From: Chlamydiota bacterium
GTDB lineage: Bacteria > Chlamydiota > Chlamydiia > Chlamydiales > Parachlamydiaceae
Direction: 5' to 3'
Length of the DNA: 33,507 bases
Assembly: GCA_013286075.1 (NCBI GenBank)
Contig: JABDGJ010000007.1
Span: 1 to 33,507, forward strand
The translations under genes and the position numbers were made by a program. Under the pieces are notes generated by a model that did not search any database, was not told where the DNA came from, and saw nothing but the letters and a program-made list of their open reading frames with translations. This document shows, piece after piece, positions 16,615 through 23,996 of the stretch; position 1 is the stretch's first letter; every line of letters begins with the position of its first letter.

Positions 16615-17372
16615 AGTTGTCCGTTATGGTCCGCGGCGTTATGGTCCGCGGAAAAAGGTCTAATAAATAAAGTAGATAAACTATCTTTATAGAGATGAAT
16701 TTCTCCACATTTCATTAATTCTAAAATAGCTAAAAAAATCACGATTATTTCTTGGCGAGATTGTTTCTGTGTAAATAATTGAAGCAGAGGAATTTGCACA
16801 TCTACCTGGAGTAAAGAACGCAAAAAACGAATTTTATCACTGACTCGCCAATGTTCTTCTTGTATGGCATGAGAATGAGTAATAGGAGCTTGGCGAATTG
16901 CTTCTGTAAAAACTTGTGATAATTCTTCCAATGAGAGGTGATTTACTCCGCTCGGCTTTTTCCATTCTGGAGCGTTGATCCCTCGGGAATAAGTCGATTG
17001 CTGTTTTTCATATTGAATGAGCAATTCCTTCCCTACCTGTTTAAATCGACAATAGTCAAGGAGATTGTGAATTACTTCAAAATCAGGATCTTCTGTTAAT
17101 GATTCTATCGAATTTTCGGTATGAGGAATAAGCACTTTACTTTTTAACCACATCAAATAAGAAATTGTATAAATAAATTCTGCACCACGCTCTAATCCTT
17201 CTCTATCAATATTTTTTAATTTATCAATACATTGTTGAACAATTTCATGGATGGGAACGTGGGTAATGTCGATTTCTTCTTTTTTAAGCAAACAAAGAAG
17301 AAAGTCAAGACTTCCCTCAAAAGAATCGATAAAAAAATGGTTGTCTCTATTGAACATGGCTTCCATAATCAT
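16611..17372 (-). CDS. scpA: ScpA, condensin kleisin subunit
   Basis: ScpA is the kleisin that closes the SMC ring. The 253-residue protein shows the N-terminal SMC-binding helices in FFIDSFEGSLDFLLCLLKKEEIDI and VPIHEIVQQCIDKL, and AEFIYTISYLMWLKSKVLIP after it. The C-terminal winged helix that binds the other SMC head contains EIIVIFLAILELMKCGEIHL. Three Met codons cluster at the start; the third (17357) has GGAAG just upstream and may be the true one. The extreme C-terminus contains a perfect 15-bp tandem duplication, giving two adjacent ADHN-containing units (see findings). It is divergent from the Tsp protease gene, with about 47 bases between the two starts. Confidence 0.92.
   Translation of the reverse strand: MIMEAMFNRDNHFFIDSFEGSLDFLLCLLKKEEIDITHVPIHEIVQQCIDKLKNIDREGLERGAEFIYTISYLMWLKSKVLIPHTENSIESLTEDPDFEVIHNLLDYCRFKQVGKELLIQYEKQQSTYSRGINAPEWKKPSGVNHLSLEELSQVFTEAIRQAPITHSHAIQEEHWRVSDKIRFLRSLLQVDVQIPLLQLFTQKQSRQEIIVIFLAILELMKCGEIHLYKDSLSTLFIRPFSADHNAADHNGQL
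16622..16651. repeat. 15-bp tandem repeat, two copies, in the scpA 3' end
   Basis: The unit CGTTATGGTCCGCGG occurs twice in a row (16622-16636 and 16637-16651). It is in frame on the minus strand and duplicates five residues near the ScpA C-terminus. The unit is much more GC-rich than its surroundings. Confidence 0.9.
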
Positions 17373-17419
17373 ATCAAAAGTGATTAAAAAGGAAACCCCA
17401 AAACTCGGATGTAAAAAAA

Positions 17420-19438
17420 ATGCTTACAAAAGCGTTCCAGTTGCTCATTTTTTTAGCTAGTGTGATTTTTGCCTATGTGTCTGCATCTCATGAATCTGAT
17501 TTGCTTAAGACTACTGATATTTCTCGGGTTATGCATCAAATCATGCAGGCTCACGCAGGAGAGAAAGAAGTAACCGATCAAATTTTGCGTCATGCATTGG
17601 TTACATATATCTCTCAATTTGACCCGGATAAGATCTATTTTCTTGAGGGGGAAATTGCTGAATTTAAAAATCTGACTTCCCAGCAATTGAACGAAGCAAT
17701 TCAAAGTTATAAACAAAATGATTTTAATCTTTTTAAGAAGTTAAATAAAATCATTCAATTTTCTATTGAACGGGCAAGAAAAATTCGGTATTCCCTCCTG
17801 TATAAAAATGGCACTCTTTCCTTTCATCCTCCCGCTGATCTCCCGCAAGGGCCTTTTTCCTCATTTGCTCAAACAGACAACGAGCTCCGGCAAAGAATTT
17901 TGGCATCCATTCAACAATACATTGAACACCAAAAAGCGCGATATGGCGAAGTAATGAGCACGCAAAAAAAGGAGCAAATTCTTCAATCGTACGAATGGCA
18001 AAGAAGGGGGTTTGAAAATCAATATCTCTATCAAAACGAGGCAGGAAATCCCTTGCCAGCTGACGAACAAGAAAATTTATTTGTTCTTCATGTATTAAAA
18101 GCCTTGGCAAAAAGTTTAGATGTACACACCTCTTTTTATGACGCGAATGAAGCCTATGATATCCGAGTGAGATTGCAAAAAGAATTTAAAGGTTTTGGTT
18201 TGGTTCTCAAGGATGCTGCAGAAGGTCCTACTATCGAAAGTTTGTTGACAGGAAGTCCTGCAGCGAACAATGGAACTATTCAAAAAGGGGATATTTTAAT
18301 TGAAATCAATCGAGAACCCCTAACGAATACACCTTTTGATAAGGTGATAGAACAACTTCATCAAGGAAAAGAGTCAACCGTACAGTTAAAATTTAAGAGA
18401 AAAGGAAAAACAGAAGCAGCAGAATCGACATATGAAGTGGAATTAAAGAAAGAGAAAATTGTATTAAATCAAGACCGGGCGGAAATTTCATCAATTCCTT
18501 TTGCAAATGGAATCATTGGCATTATTACTTTACCTTCCTTTTATCAAGGAGATGATATCTCAAGCGAAAAAGATGTACGAGAAGCAATTGAAAAATTAGA
18601 AGGAATAGGGACTCTTCGCGGGTTGATTTTAGATCTACGCGATAATACCGGCGGATTTCTCTCTCAAGCGATTAAAGTAGCTGGTCTTTTCATTACAGAT
18701 GGTGTAATTGTCATCTCAAAATATGCTGATGGATCAATAAAATACTATCGAGATGTCGATAATCGGAGAATGTATGAAGGTCCTTTAGTAGTTTTGACCT
18801 CTAAAATGACAGCATCAGCGGCAGAAATTGTAGCGCAAGCTTTACAAGACTATGGAGTAGCGCTCGTTGTGGGGGACGAACATACTTACGGAAAGGGGAC
18901 GATTCAGATGCAAAACGTCACCGATCACCAGAGTACATCTTATTTCAAAGTAACTATTGGAAAATACTATACGGTTTCAGGAAAGACGCCTCAAAAAACG
19001 GGCGTGCTAGCAGATATTGTTGTTCCTGGGCATTGGAATAATCAAAGTCTCGGAGAGGCTGTTGATTCGGATGAAGGAGCTGAGTCTATGGCTCCGGCTT
19101 TTGAAGATTCTTTGGAAGATGTCTCCCCCGAAAGCCGCGGTTGGTATTTAAAATATTATGTTCCTCATTTGCAACACCGAATAATGATCTGGAGAGATTT
19201 ACTTCCGATTTTAAAAAAGAATAATGATTATCGGATTGCTCACAGTAAAAATTACCAATTATTTCTCACAGGAAAGGCTCCAAGGGAAACAAATGAAGAA
19301 GAAAGCGAGGAATCCGACCAAGACAAAAGCACAGGAGAAACTGATTTACAGTTACAAGAGACTGTCAATGTAGTTCGAGATATGATCATACTACATAGCC
19401 TTGGAGGAAGCGTATCTTCTCCAGAGAATAAAAAATAG
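17420..19438 (+). CDS. Tsp/CtpA-family C-terminal processing protease
   Basis: This is a periplasmic Ser/Lys protease of the tail-specific protease family, similar in layout to E. coli Prc and Chlamydia CT441. The 672-residue protein has an N-terminal signal peptide (LLIFLASVIFAYVSA), then an N-terminal helical domain to about residue 250. A PDZ domain follows at about residues 254-340 (GFGLVLKDAAEGPTIESLL and GDILIEINREPL), and then the protease core with LRGLILDLRDNTGGFLSQA. The catalytic serine is S466 in SKMTASAAEIVAQAL and the lysine is K492 in TYGKGTIQ, with the spacing of the family. A C-terminal region of about 150 residues ends in an acidic Glu/Asp stretch. It is a single gene, divergent from scpA and followed by tRNA-Phe. 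The sequence gives no sign of loss of function. Confidence 0.92.
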   Translation: MLTKAFQLLIFLASVIFAYVSASHESDLLKTTDISRVMHQIMQAHAGEKEVTDQILRHALVTYISQFDPDKIYFLEGEIAEFKNLTSQQLNEAIQSYKQNDFNLFKKLNKIIQFSIERARKIRYSLLYKNGTLSFHPPADLPQGPFSSFAQTDNELRQRILASIQQYIEHQKARYGEVMSTQKKEQILQSYEWQRRGFENQYLYQNEAGNPLPADEQENLFVLHVLKALAKSLDVHTSFYDANEAYDIRVRLQKEFKGFGLVLKDAAEGPTIESLLTGSPAANNGTIQKGDILIEINREPLTNTPFDKVIEQLHQGKESTVQLKFKRKGKTEAAESTYEVELKKEKIVLNQDRAEISSIPFANGIIGIITLPSFYQGDDISSEKDVREAIEKLEGIGTLRGLILDLRDNTGGFLSQAIKVAGLFITDGVIVISKYADGSIKYYRDVDNRRMYEGPLVVLTSKMTASAAEIVAQALQDYGVALVVGDEHTYGKGTIQMQNVTDHQSTSYFKVTIGKYYTVSGKTPQKTGVLADIVVPGHWNNQSLGEAVDSDEGAESMAPAFEDSLEDVSPESRGWYLKYYVPHLQHRIMIWRDLLPILKKNNDYRIAHSKNYQLFLTGKAPRETNEEESEESDQDKSTGETDLQLQETVNVVRDMIILHSLGGSVSSPENKK

Positions 19439-19451
19439 CAGTCGAAATTCG

Positions 19452-19480
19452 TTGCAGAAAAAGAAAACTTAGAATATCTT
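19452..19480 (+). promoter_or_regulatory. Candidate promoter of tRNA-Phe
   Basis: TTGCAG (19452-19457) and TATCTT (19475-19480) are 17 bases apart, with the tRNA beginning 19 bases after the second box. The match is by eye. Confidence 0.45.
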
Positions 19481-19498
19481 GCTCTCTTCGATACAATT

Positions 19499-19571
19499 GG
19501 CCAGATAGCTCAGTTGGTAGAGCGGAGGACTGAAAATCCTTGTGTCGCTGGTTCGATTCCAGTTCTGGCCA
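19499..19571 (+). tRNA. tRNA-Phe (anticodon GAA)
   Basis: A complete 73-base cloverleaf folds by hand. The acceptor stem GGCCAGA pairs perfectly with TCTGGCC, the D stem is GCTC/GAGC, the anticodon stem is GAGGA/TCCTT with loop CTGAAAA (anticodon GAA, Phe), and the T arm has the TTCGATT loop. The discriminator is A and no CCA is encoded, so CCA must be added by the nucleotidyltransferase. It stands between the Tsp gene and a strong terminator. The accessory region begins just beyond, which fits the common use of tRNA 3' ends as integration sites. Confidence 0.97.
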
Positions 19572-19579
19572 CTCTCGAC

Positions 19580-19612
19580 GGAAAGGGCTTTTTGTCCTTT
19601 CCTTCTTTTTTC
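19580..19612 (+). terminator. Intrinsic terminator after tRNA-Phe
   Basis: A perfect 7-bp GC-containing stem (GGAAAGG with CCTTTCC, loop of nine) is followed by TTCTTTTTTTCTC. This is a classic rho-independent terminator for the plus strand, nine bases after the tRNA. Confidence 0.85.
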
Positions 19613-19730
19613 TCTTGCCGGAGAAAACGGAAATCCAACGGAGTTGGTAATTTCTCTTAATCAACCAAAACAGATCTTCAAAAATATTCTTGAGGATTGC
19701 TTTGGAGGCTAAAATCAGTGGAAAATCAAT

Positions 19731-19979
19731 TTACTGTCCAAGGATTTCCATGCTCATGTTTATATTTGAAACATCTTTTAACACTTTTTGCTTTAACTGA
19801 ATTTTTTGAAAATCCTCGCAATTTTTCTTAATGGTAACTTCTTCAAATGCCCCTCCTTCAAGAAAATCAAAGAGCTGCCTTGGAAGGCGTTTTTGCGCCA
19901 TTATTCGATAATCAGAAATGGATGTTAAAGGAAAACGGTTTAATGGCTGATCAAAAAAATTCATTGGAAACCTATTCAA
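19731..19979 (-). pseudogene. N-terminal fragment of an FMN-dependent L-lactate dehydrogenase
   Basis: The frame encodes 82 residues that match the start of LldD-type alpha-hydroxyacid dehydrogenases: ISDYRIMAQKRLPRQLFDFL, then EGGAFEEVTIKKNCEDF and IQLKQKVLKDVSNINMSMEILGQ, then a stop. Full-length proteins have about 380 residues, and this one ends just where the FMN-binding barrel should begin. It therefore lacks all flavin-binding and catalytic residues. No continuation is visible downstream in any frame. It starts five bases after the alpha/beta hydrolase gene and was probably the second gene of an acquired two-gene unit. It is a remnant of a larger gene and is unlikely to act as an enzyme. 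Confidence 0.8.
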
Positions 19980-19984
19980 TTATC

Positions 19985-20785
19985 TTATGTAAGTTCATTT
20001 AGGAATTTTTTCAATGAAGGATTGATAGCTTCAGGATTAGTCAAATTCACAGCGTGGGCACCAGGAGATACCAAGAATTCGCGACAATTGGGTAACTTGA
20101 TACTTAACTCCTTTCCTAGTGCTTCTGGAATAGCACTATCATCCGTGCCATGCGTAACAAAAGCTGGGCAAGTAATATCTTGCAAAAGATGACTAATTTC
20201 GTCTCTATCCAATAAGTTGTTCATTGCGTGGAAAATAGCTGCACCAGAAATTTGCTGCCACTTAGGTAGCCATTTATTCCAGTGATATTCCATGTCAGAC
20301 GTTTGTTTAGAACCTAAAATTGCTGTTGCCAACCCTTCTAGCAAGGGAGGGATTGGTCCAAATTGCTTCCAAGTATCTCTCATTTCACGATAAGCGGCTT
20401 TGAGAGGCTCCGGATCAACTGTTGATTGTGTGCTTAAGAGAATCAGAGCTTTCACGCGTTCTGGAGAAGTTATAGCTGCCCTTAAGGCACAATAGCCGCC
20501 CTGAGACATCCCTGCTAAAATAGCTGAATCAATACCAAGAAAGTCCATCAAGCCAAAACAATCCTTAACTGAATCATAGAGATTAAACGGCTTTCCATCC
20601 CATTTTGTTTTGCCAAAGCATCTTGCATCCCATCGGATGCATCTATAATGAGGGGTCAATGCTGCAACTTGATGGTCAAAAAGAGACTGATCCATGAGAA
20701 ATCCATGCATGAAAACAACAGTGGGGCCATTTCCGCCAGAATCTTCAAAATAAATTTCCTGATTATTAATCTTAGCTAGTGCCAT
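19985..20785 (-). CDS. Alpha/beta hydrolase
   Basis: This 266-residue soluble hydrolase has the full catalytic triad. The nucleophile is S94 in the elbow GMSQGG, the acid is D216 in THGTDDSAIP, and the histidine is H244 in PGAHAVNLTNP. The oxyanion region is VVFMHGFLMD. The usual D-x-R-G-x-G-x-S motif appears as WDARCFGKT. There is no signal peptide, so it is cytoplasmic. Relatives include haloperoxidase-like esterases and 3-oxoadipate enol-lactonases, but the sequence does not decide the substrate. It lies in the accessory region and is followed at once by the lldD fragment, and no conserved partner gene is next to it. Confidence 0.85.
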   Translation of the reverse strand: MALAKINNQEIYFEDSGGNGPTVVFMHGFLMDQSLFDHQVAALTPHYRCIRWDARCFGKTKWDGKPFNLYDSVKDCFGLMDFLGIDSAILAGMSQGGYCALRAAITSPERVKALILLSTQSTVDPEPLKAAYREMRDTWKQFGPIPPLLEGLATAILGSKQTSDMEYHWNKWLPKWQQISGAAIFHAMNNLLDRDEISHLLQDITCPAFVTHGTDDSAIPEALGKELSIKLPNCREFLVSPGAHAVNLTNPEAINPSLKKFLNELT

Positions 20786-20918
20786 GTGAAGCCTCCAAAA
20801 AATTAGAAAATCAGGCTAACATATACATTAACTGACTTTCAAGAACGAACAACTCATTAAACGATAGTGATGTCAAATGACGGTACGATACGGCTACCTA
20901 AAAGACATCGAATTGAAC

Positions 20919-21419
20919 TCAATCAACACTCTCGGATCGAAAATTTGCAACACCTAGTTTCTCAAGGATAAAATCTACTCTCTCCTTCACAGAAACTTTA
21001 GGAATCAGCACAGTTTCATAGTCAAAATTTTTGTATTTGATGAGAAGTTCGTTAAATTCTTTTACCGCTGACTCAAAATCATGCTTTCTTTCTGCATCAT
21101 TGGCAAAAATTTCGGGCCATGGAGGTACTAGGAAAACTAGACGATTGTATCTGAAGCTATTAGCAGCATTTTGAAAATATATGGGCTGAGGAAAATCTAA
21201 CTGAACAGCGTCAATTATTCCACGATCGAAGAAGATAAACTGATCAGTTTGTTCCTGAGAATTAAATTGATAGATATAACGTGATAGAGCGAGATCGAGA
21301 AATTTTTGAAGGTTAGTCCATGGCAAGGCATCTCCATCAATTGCATGCTGTTCTTTTACTATCTGTCGTCCCGGTTCAAGGGTTAGAAACAGTTTGCGAA
21401 AATCTATATAAATCTGATA
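20919..21419 (-). pseudogene. AAA_28-type ATPase gene lacking its P-loop end
   Basis: The open frame on the minus strand gives the C-terminal two thirds of an AAA_28-type (PF13521) nucleotide-binding protein. The motifs are EPGRQIVKEQ, GDALPWTN, FIFFDRGIIDAV, RYNRLVFLVPPWPEIFANDA (about residues after the body start) and IPKVSVKERVDFILEKLG. Full members begin with a GGPGxGKT P-loop roughly 40 residues before the EPGR motif. Here the frame runs into a TAA at 21420-21422, no start codon with a P-loop exists, and an IS607-type transposon starts at once. The missing 5' end is not visible beyond the transposon either. The first in-frame start would be a TTG at 21326, in the middle of the domain. 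Confidence 0.75.
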
Positions 21420-21431
21420 TTATCTGCCCAA

Positions 21432-22208
21432 ATGAGCAGATTTCTAAAGATCGGCGAAGCCGCAAAAATATTAGGTGTGAGTATTCAGACTCTTCGACGT
21501 TGGGAAGAAGAAAAATACCTCCTACCCCATCACAAATCAAATGGCAAAACAAGATATTATTCTCTTGATCAGTTGACACAAAAATCAACCCCAGAAAGAG
21601 ATCTAACAGTAGCATACGCACGAGTTTCCAGTCATGATCAAAAAGAAGATTTAGAAAGGCAAGCAAATGCATTAGAAATTTACTGCATGCAAAAAGGGTG
21701 GAATTTTCAAGTGATCAAAGACCTGGGCTCTGGAATGAACTACCAGAAAAAGGGACTGAAAACACTTCTTACAATGATTCTAGAAAGCAAAATAACTCGT
21801 CTTGTGTTGACACATAAAGATCGCTTGCTTCGTTTTGGCGCGGAGCTTATATTTGCTCTTTGCGAAGCTTAGAGGGTGTTTGGTAATTCTAATAAACCTT
21901 GATTCGAATTCTTTTCCCCTAGGAGACGATGGGTGTGAGCAGGCCATATTCATCAATATTGTCCTGCTCACACCCATCGTCTCCTAGGTAGAAAATAATT
22001 TCGAAGCAAGGCTATTAGAATTACCAAACACCCTCTTAAGCAAATTGAAGTTGTGATTATCAATAAAGGTGACGAAGTCTCTTTTGAAGAAGAATTAGCA
22101 CAAGATGTGCTCGAGATCATCACCGTTTTTTCAGCCCGTTTGTATGGAAGCCGAAGTAAGAAAAATAAAAAATTGATCGAAGCAGCAAAGATATTGATCA
22201 ATGAATGA
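21432..22208 (+). pseudogene. tnpA: IS607 TnpA serine recombinase, split by a MITE
   Basis: TnpA of IS607 elements is a small serine recombinase with an N-terminal MerR-type helix-turn-helix. The first part (21432-21872) has FLKIGEAAKILGVSIQTLRR for DNA binding, then the recombinase segment VAYARVSSHDQKEDLERQ with the catalytic serine in ARVS, and LVLTHKDRLLRFGAELIFALC. It is then cut by a 164-bp palindromic element. The rest resumes after the element at 22038 with KQIEVVIINKGDEVSFEEELAQ, then ITVFSARLYGSRSKKNKK, and stops at 22208, overlapping tnpB by eight bases. Joining the parts gives a nearly complete TnpA; after removal of one TTA copy a one-base frame problem remains. The recombinase is not expected to work. 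Confidence 0.9.
21872..22035. mobile_element. 164-bp palindromic MITE-like element in IS607 tnpA
   Basis: The element starts GAGGGTGTTTGGTAATTCTA and ends with its reverse complement. An inner perfect 26-bp inverted repeat (21918-21943 and 21963-21988) surrounds a 19-base loop, so nearly the whole element is one long hairpin. TTA flanks both sides (21869-21871 and 22036-22038), a TNA-type duplication. It has no coding capacity. The outer 16 bases match the element at 9057-9152 except for one base, so the two share a transposase, which is not encoded in this window. It splits the recombinase gene and therefore inserted after the IS607 element. Confidence 0.85.
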
Positions 22209-23712
22209 ACAAATATTTACCTATCAAACGCGATTCCAATTAGATGAAATCGGCTCGACAATTCTTGAAGAATGTGCTCAACTGTTTAATAAGGTAGAAC
22301 ACTCTCTTTTTGCAGAAATTGCGCGAGGTAAAACATCTGCCTCCTGCAAAAACGGCTTTCTAAAAAAGTATGGAATTACAGCCAGACAATTTAATGCTTG
22401 CAGAGTCAATATCGATGCCAAAATTGCAGCATGCCAGGCAGGCCAGCAAAATGCTCTTATTTCATTAAAAGAGAAAATCGCTACCGCTGATCGACAAATC
22501 GCAAAATTAACAAAGAAACCATCCAAACATTTTGTCATCCATCAGAAAAAACGGAGAAAGTTTTCTCTTACCCATCGCTATTCTCAATTGCAAAATGATC
22601 AAGCCAAGAAAAAAGTTCGCCTCTGTTTTGGAAGCAAGAAGTTGTTTCGAGCTCAATTTCACTTAGAAGAAAACGGCTTTTCTTCTCATGAAGAATGGAA
22701 AAAAGATTGGACTACATCTCGGAGCAATGAATTCTTTGTTTTAGGATCCAAAGACGAAACAGCAGGTAATCAAACATGCACAGCCATTCTCAATCAAGAT
22801 GGAAGCATCTCCTTACGACTCCGGCTGCCTCCTGTACTCGCACAAAAATATGGGAAATACATTCACATCAACAATCTCACGTTTGCTTATGGACATCAAG
22901 CCATTCTTGCTAGCATCCATGATCCCGAAGGAACAGCTATTTCCTATCGATTTAAAAAAGACTCTAAGAGTTGGAGGATATTTGTCTCTACCTCTTTGCA
23001 AAGACCAATTCAAATAACCCAAACAGGAATAGGAGTCATAGGAATAGATCTCAACACTGATCATATTGCCTGTGTAGAAACAGACCATTTTGGCAACCCC
23101 ATCAAAAAACAAATTTTTTCTTGGGTATCTTATGGAAAATCCAAAAACCAACTTAAAGCCGCTACATCTGAGATATCCAAACAAATCATCGAATGGGCCT
23201 TACGAACAAAAAAGCCCATCATTATTGAAAAACTCGATTTTCAAAAAAAGAAGTTAGCTCTTAAAGAGCAAAGAAACAAAAAACTTGCAAGAATGCTATC
23301 CAGCTTTGCCTATGGATTATTTTTTCAATCACTATTATCACAAAGCTACCGAAAAGGAATATCCATCCATCAAGTGAATCCTGCTTTTACATCAATCATA
23401 GGCCGAGTAAATTATGCTAGACGGTATGGATTAAGCATTCACCTTGCAGCAGCGCTTTGCATTGCAAGGCGATACCAACAATTTTCTGAATCACCAAACC
23501 TTTCCACCAAAAAAATACCTGATGGGAAAGGATGCCATGTCGCTTTTGATCCACCCGCGAGGAATCGAACAAAACACGTATGGCATTTCTGGGGTCAAGT
23601 GAAAAAGAAAACAACGGTGCATGAAGCACATTTTCGGGCGAGAAAACATCGATCCTCGGATCCACCAAGTTCGATCCCTGTGACAGAAATTCCCGAAGAA
23701 TTATTGGCGTGA
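22201..23712 (+). CDS. tnpB: TnpB-related protein of an IS607 element, non-canonical RuvC site
   Basis: TnpB proteins are RNA-guided nucleases ancestral to Cas12 and are carried by IS605 and IS607 elements. This 503-residue protein shows the first RuvC aspartate in GIDLNTDHIACVETD (D283) and the glutamate in IIIEKLDF (E343). In the third RuvC region canonical TnpB has a zinc ribbon and DxNAAxN. Here the region reads NPAFTSIIGRVNYARRYGLS, then IHLAAALCIARRY, with no CxxC pairs and no Asp at the expected place. A long basic C-terminal tail follows (ARNRTKHVWHFWGQVKKK). Such TnpB-related proteins are known from IS607-like elements. Whether it cuts DNA, binds it only, or uses another residue cannot be told from the sequence. 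It overlaps the tnpA remnant by eight bases. Confidence 0.85.
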   Translation: MNEQIFTYQTRFQLDEIGSTILEECAQLFNKVEHSLFAEIARGKTSASCKNGFLKKYGITARQFNACRVNIDAKIAACQAGQQNALISLKEKIATADRQIAKLTKKPSKHFVIHQKKRRKFSLTHRYSQLQNDQAKKKVRLCFGSKKLFRAQFHLEENGFSSHEEWKKDWTTSRSNEFFVLGSKDETAGNQTCTAILNQDGSISLRLRLPPVLAQKYGKYIHINNLTFAYGHQAILASIHDPEGTAISYRFKKDSKSWRIFVSTSLQRPIQITQTGIGVIGIDLNTDHIACVETDHFGNPIKKQIFSWVSYGKSKNQLKAATSEISKQIIEWALRTKKPIIIEKLDFQKKKLALKEQRNKKLARMLSSFAYGLFFQSLLSQSYRKGISIHQVNPAFTSIIGRVNYARRYGLSIHLAAALCIARRYQQFSESPNLSTKKIPDGKGCHVAFDPPARNRTKHVWHFWGQVKKKTTVHEAHFRARKHRSSDPPSSIPVTEIPEELLA

Positions 23713-23996
23713 CTCCAATACGTGAATCGTTAGTAAAACTGCTTGACTAACGTGTCTGAAGCGGTCATGAGTAGATTTGTTCAGATTTTTAGAAGCGGCT
23801 TACCTCCTACTCAATGACTAACTACTAAACCTCTTCGAAACTGCTCTTCTGATAATTCTTTTATCAATTGTACAAATTCCCCAAGCAATCACCGCTATTC
23901 CCACAAAAACAGCTAATCATCAAGTGTGATGATTGTCGATATAGAACAGGATGTGCTAAATTAAATTTTTAAAAATAAAAAAATCATGGGTAGTTC
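23713..23996. other. Gap after tnpB: possible guide RNA and right end of IS607
   Basis: No gene is seen in these 284 bases. A 7-bp stem (CGTTAGT at 23728-23734 with its complement at 23746-23752) lies just after tnpB, where IS605 and IS607 elements usually encode the omega RNA guide scaffold. A second hairpin (AATCATCA with TGATGATT, around 23919-23938) precedes glgP and may end that transcript. The IS607 right end should lie here. The assignment is speculative. Confidence 0.3.

Larger units (their letters stand above)
21432..23712 (+). mobile_element. IS607-family transposon (tnpA remnant plus tnpB), minimal extent
   Basis: The tnpA and tnpB pair in the order and overlap of IS607 defines the element. 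The extent given is only the coding part. The left end probably lies between 21380 and 21432, where an inverted ATCTGC/GCAGAT pair overlaps the tnpA start, and the right end lies a short way past 23712. IS607 inserts without a target duplication, so the ends cannot be fixed from the window alone. Confidence 0.7.

Noticed and set aside
19386..19664. 92-codon minus-strand open frame over tRNA-Phe
   Set aside because: It runs antisense through the tRNA and the terminator and has no features of a protein.
23860..23950. Minus-strand hydrophobic frame (LAVFVGIAVIAWG) as the missing N-terminus of the ATPase
   Set aside because: It has no P-loop and does not resemble the start of AAA_28 proteins; the frame has no start codon.
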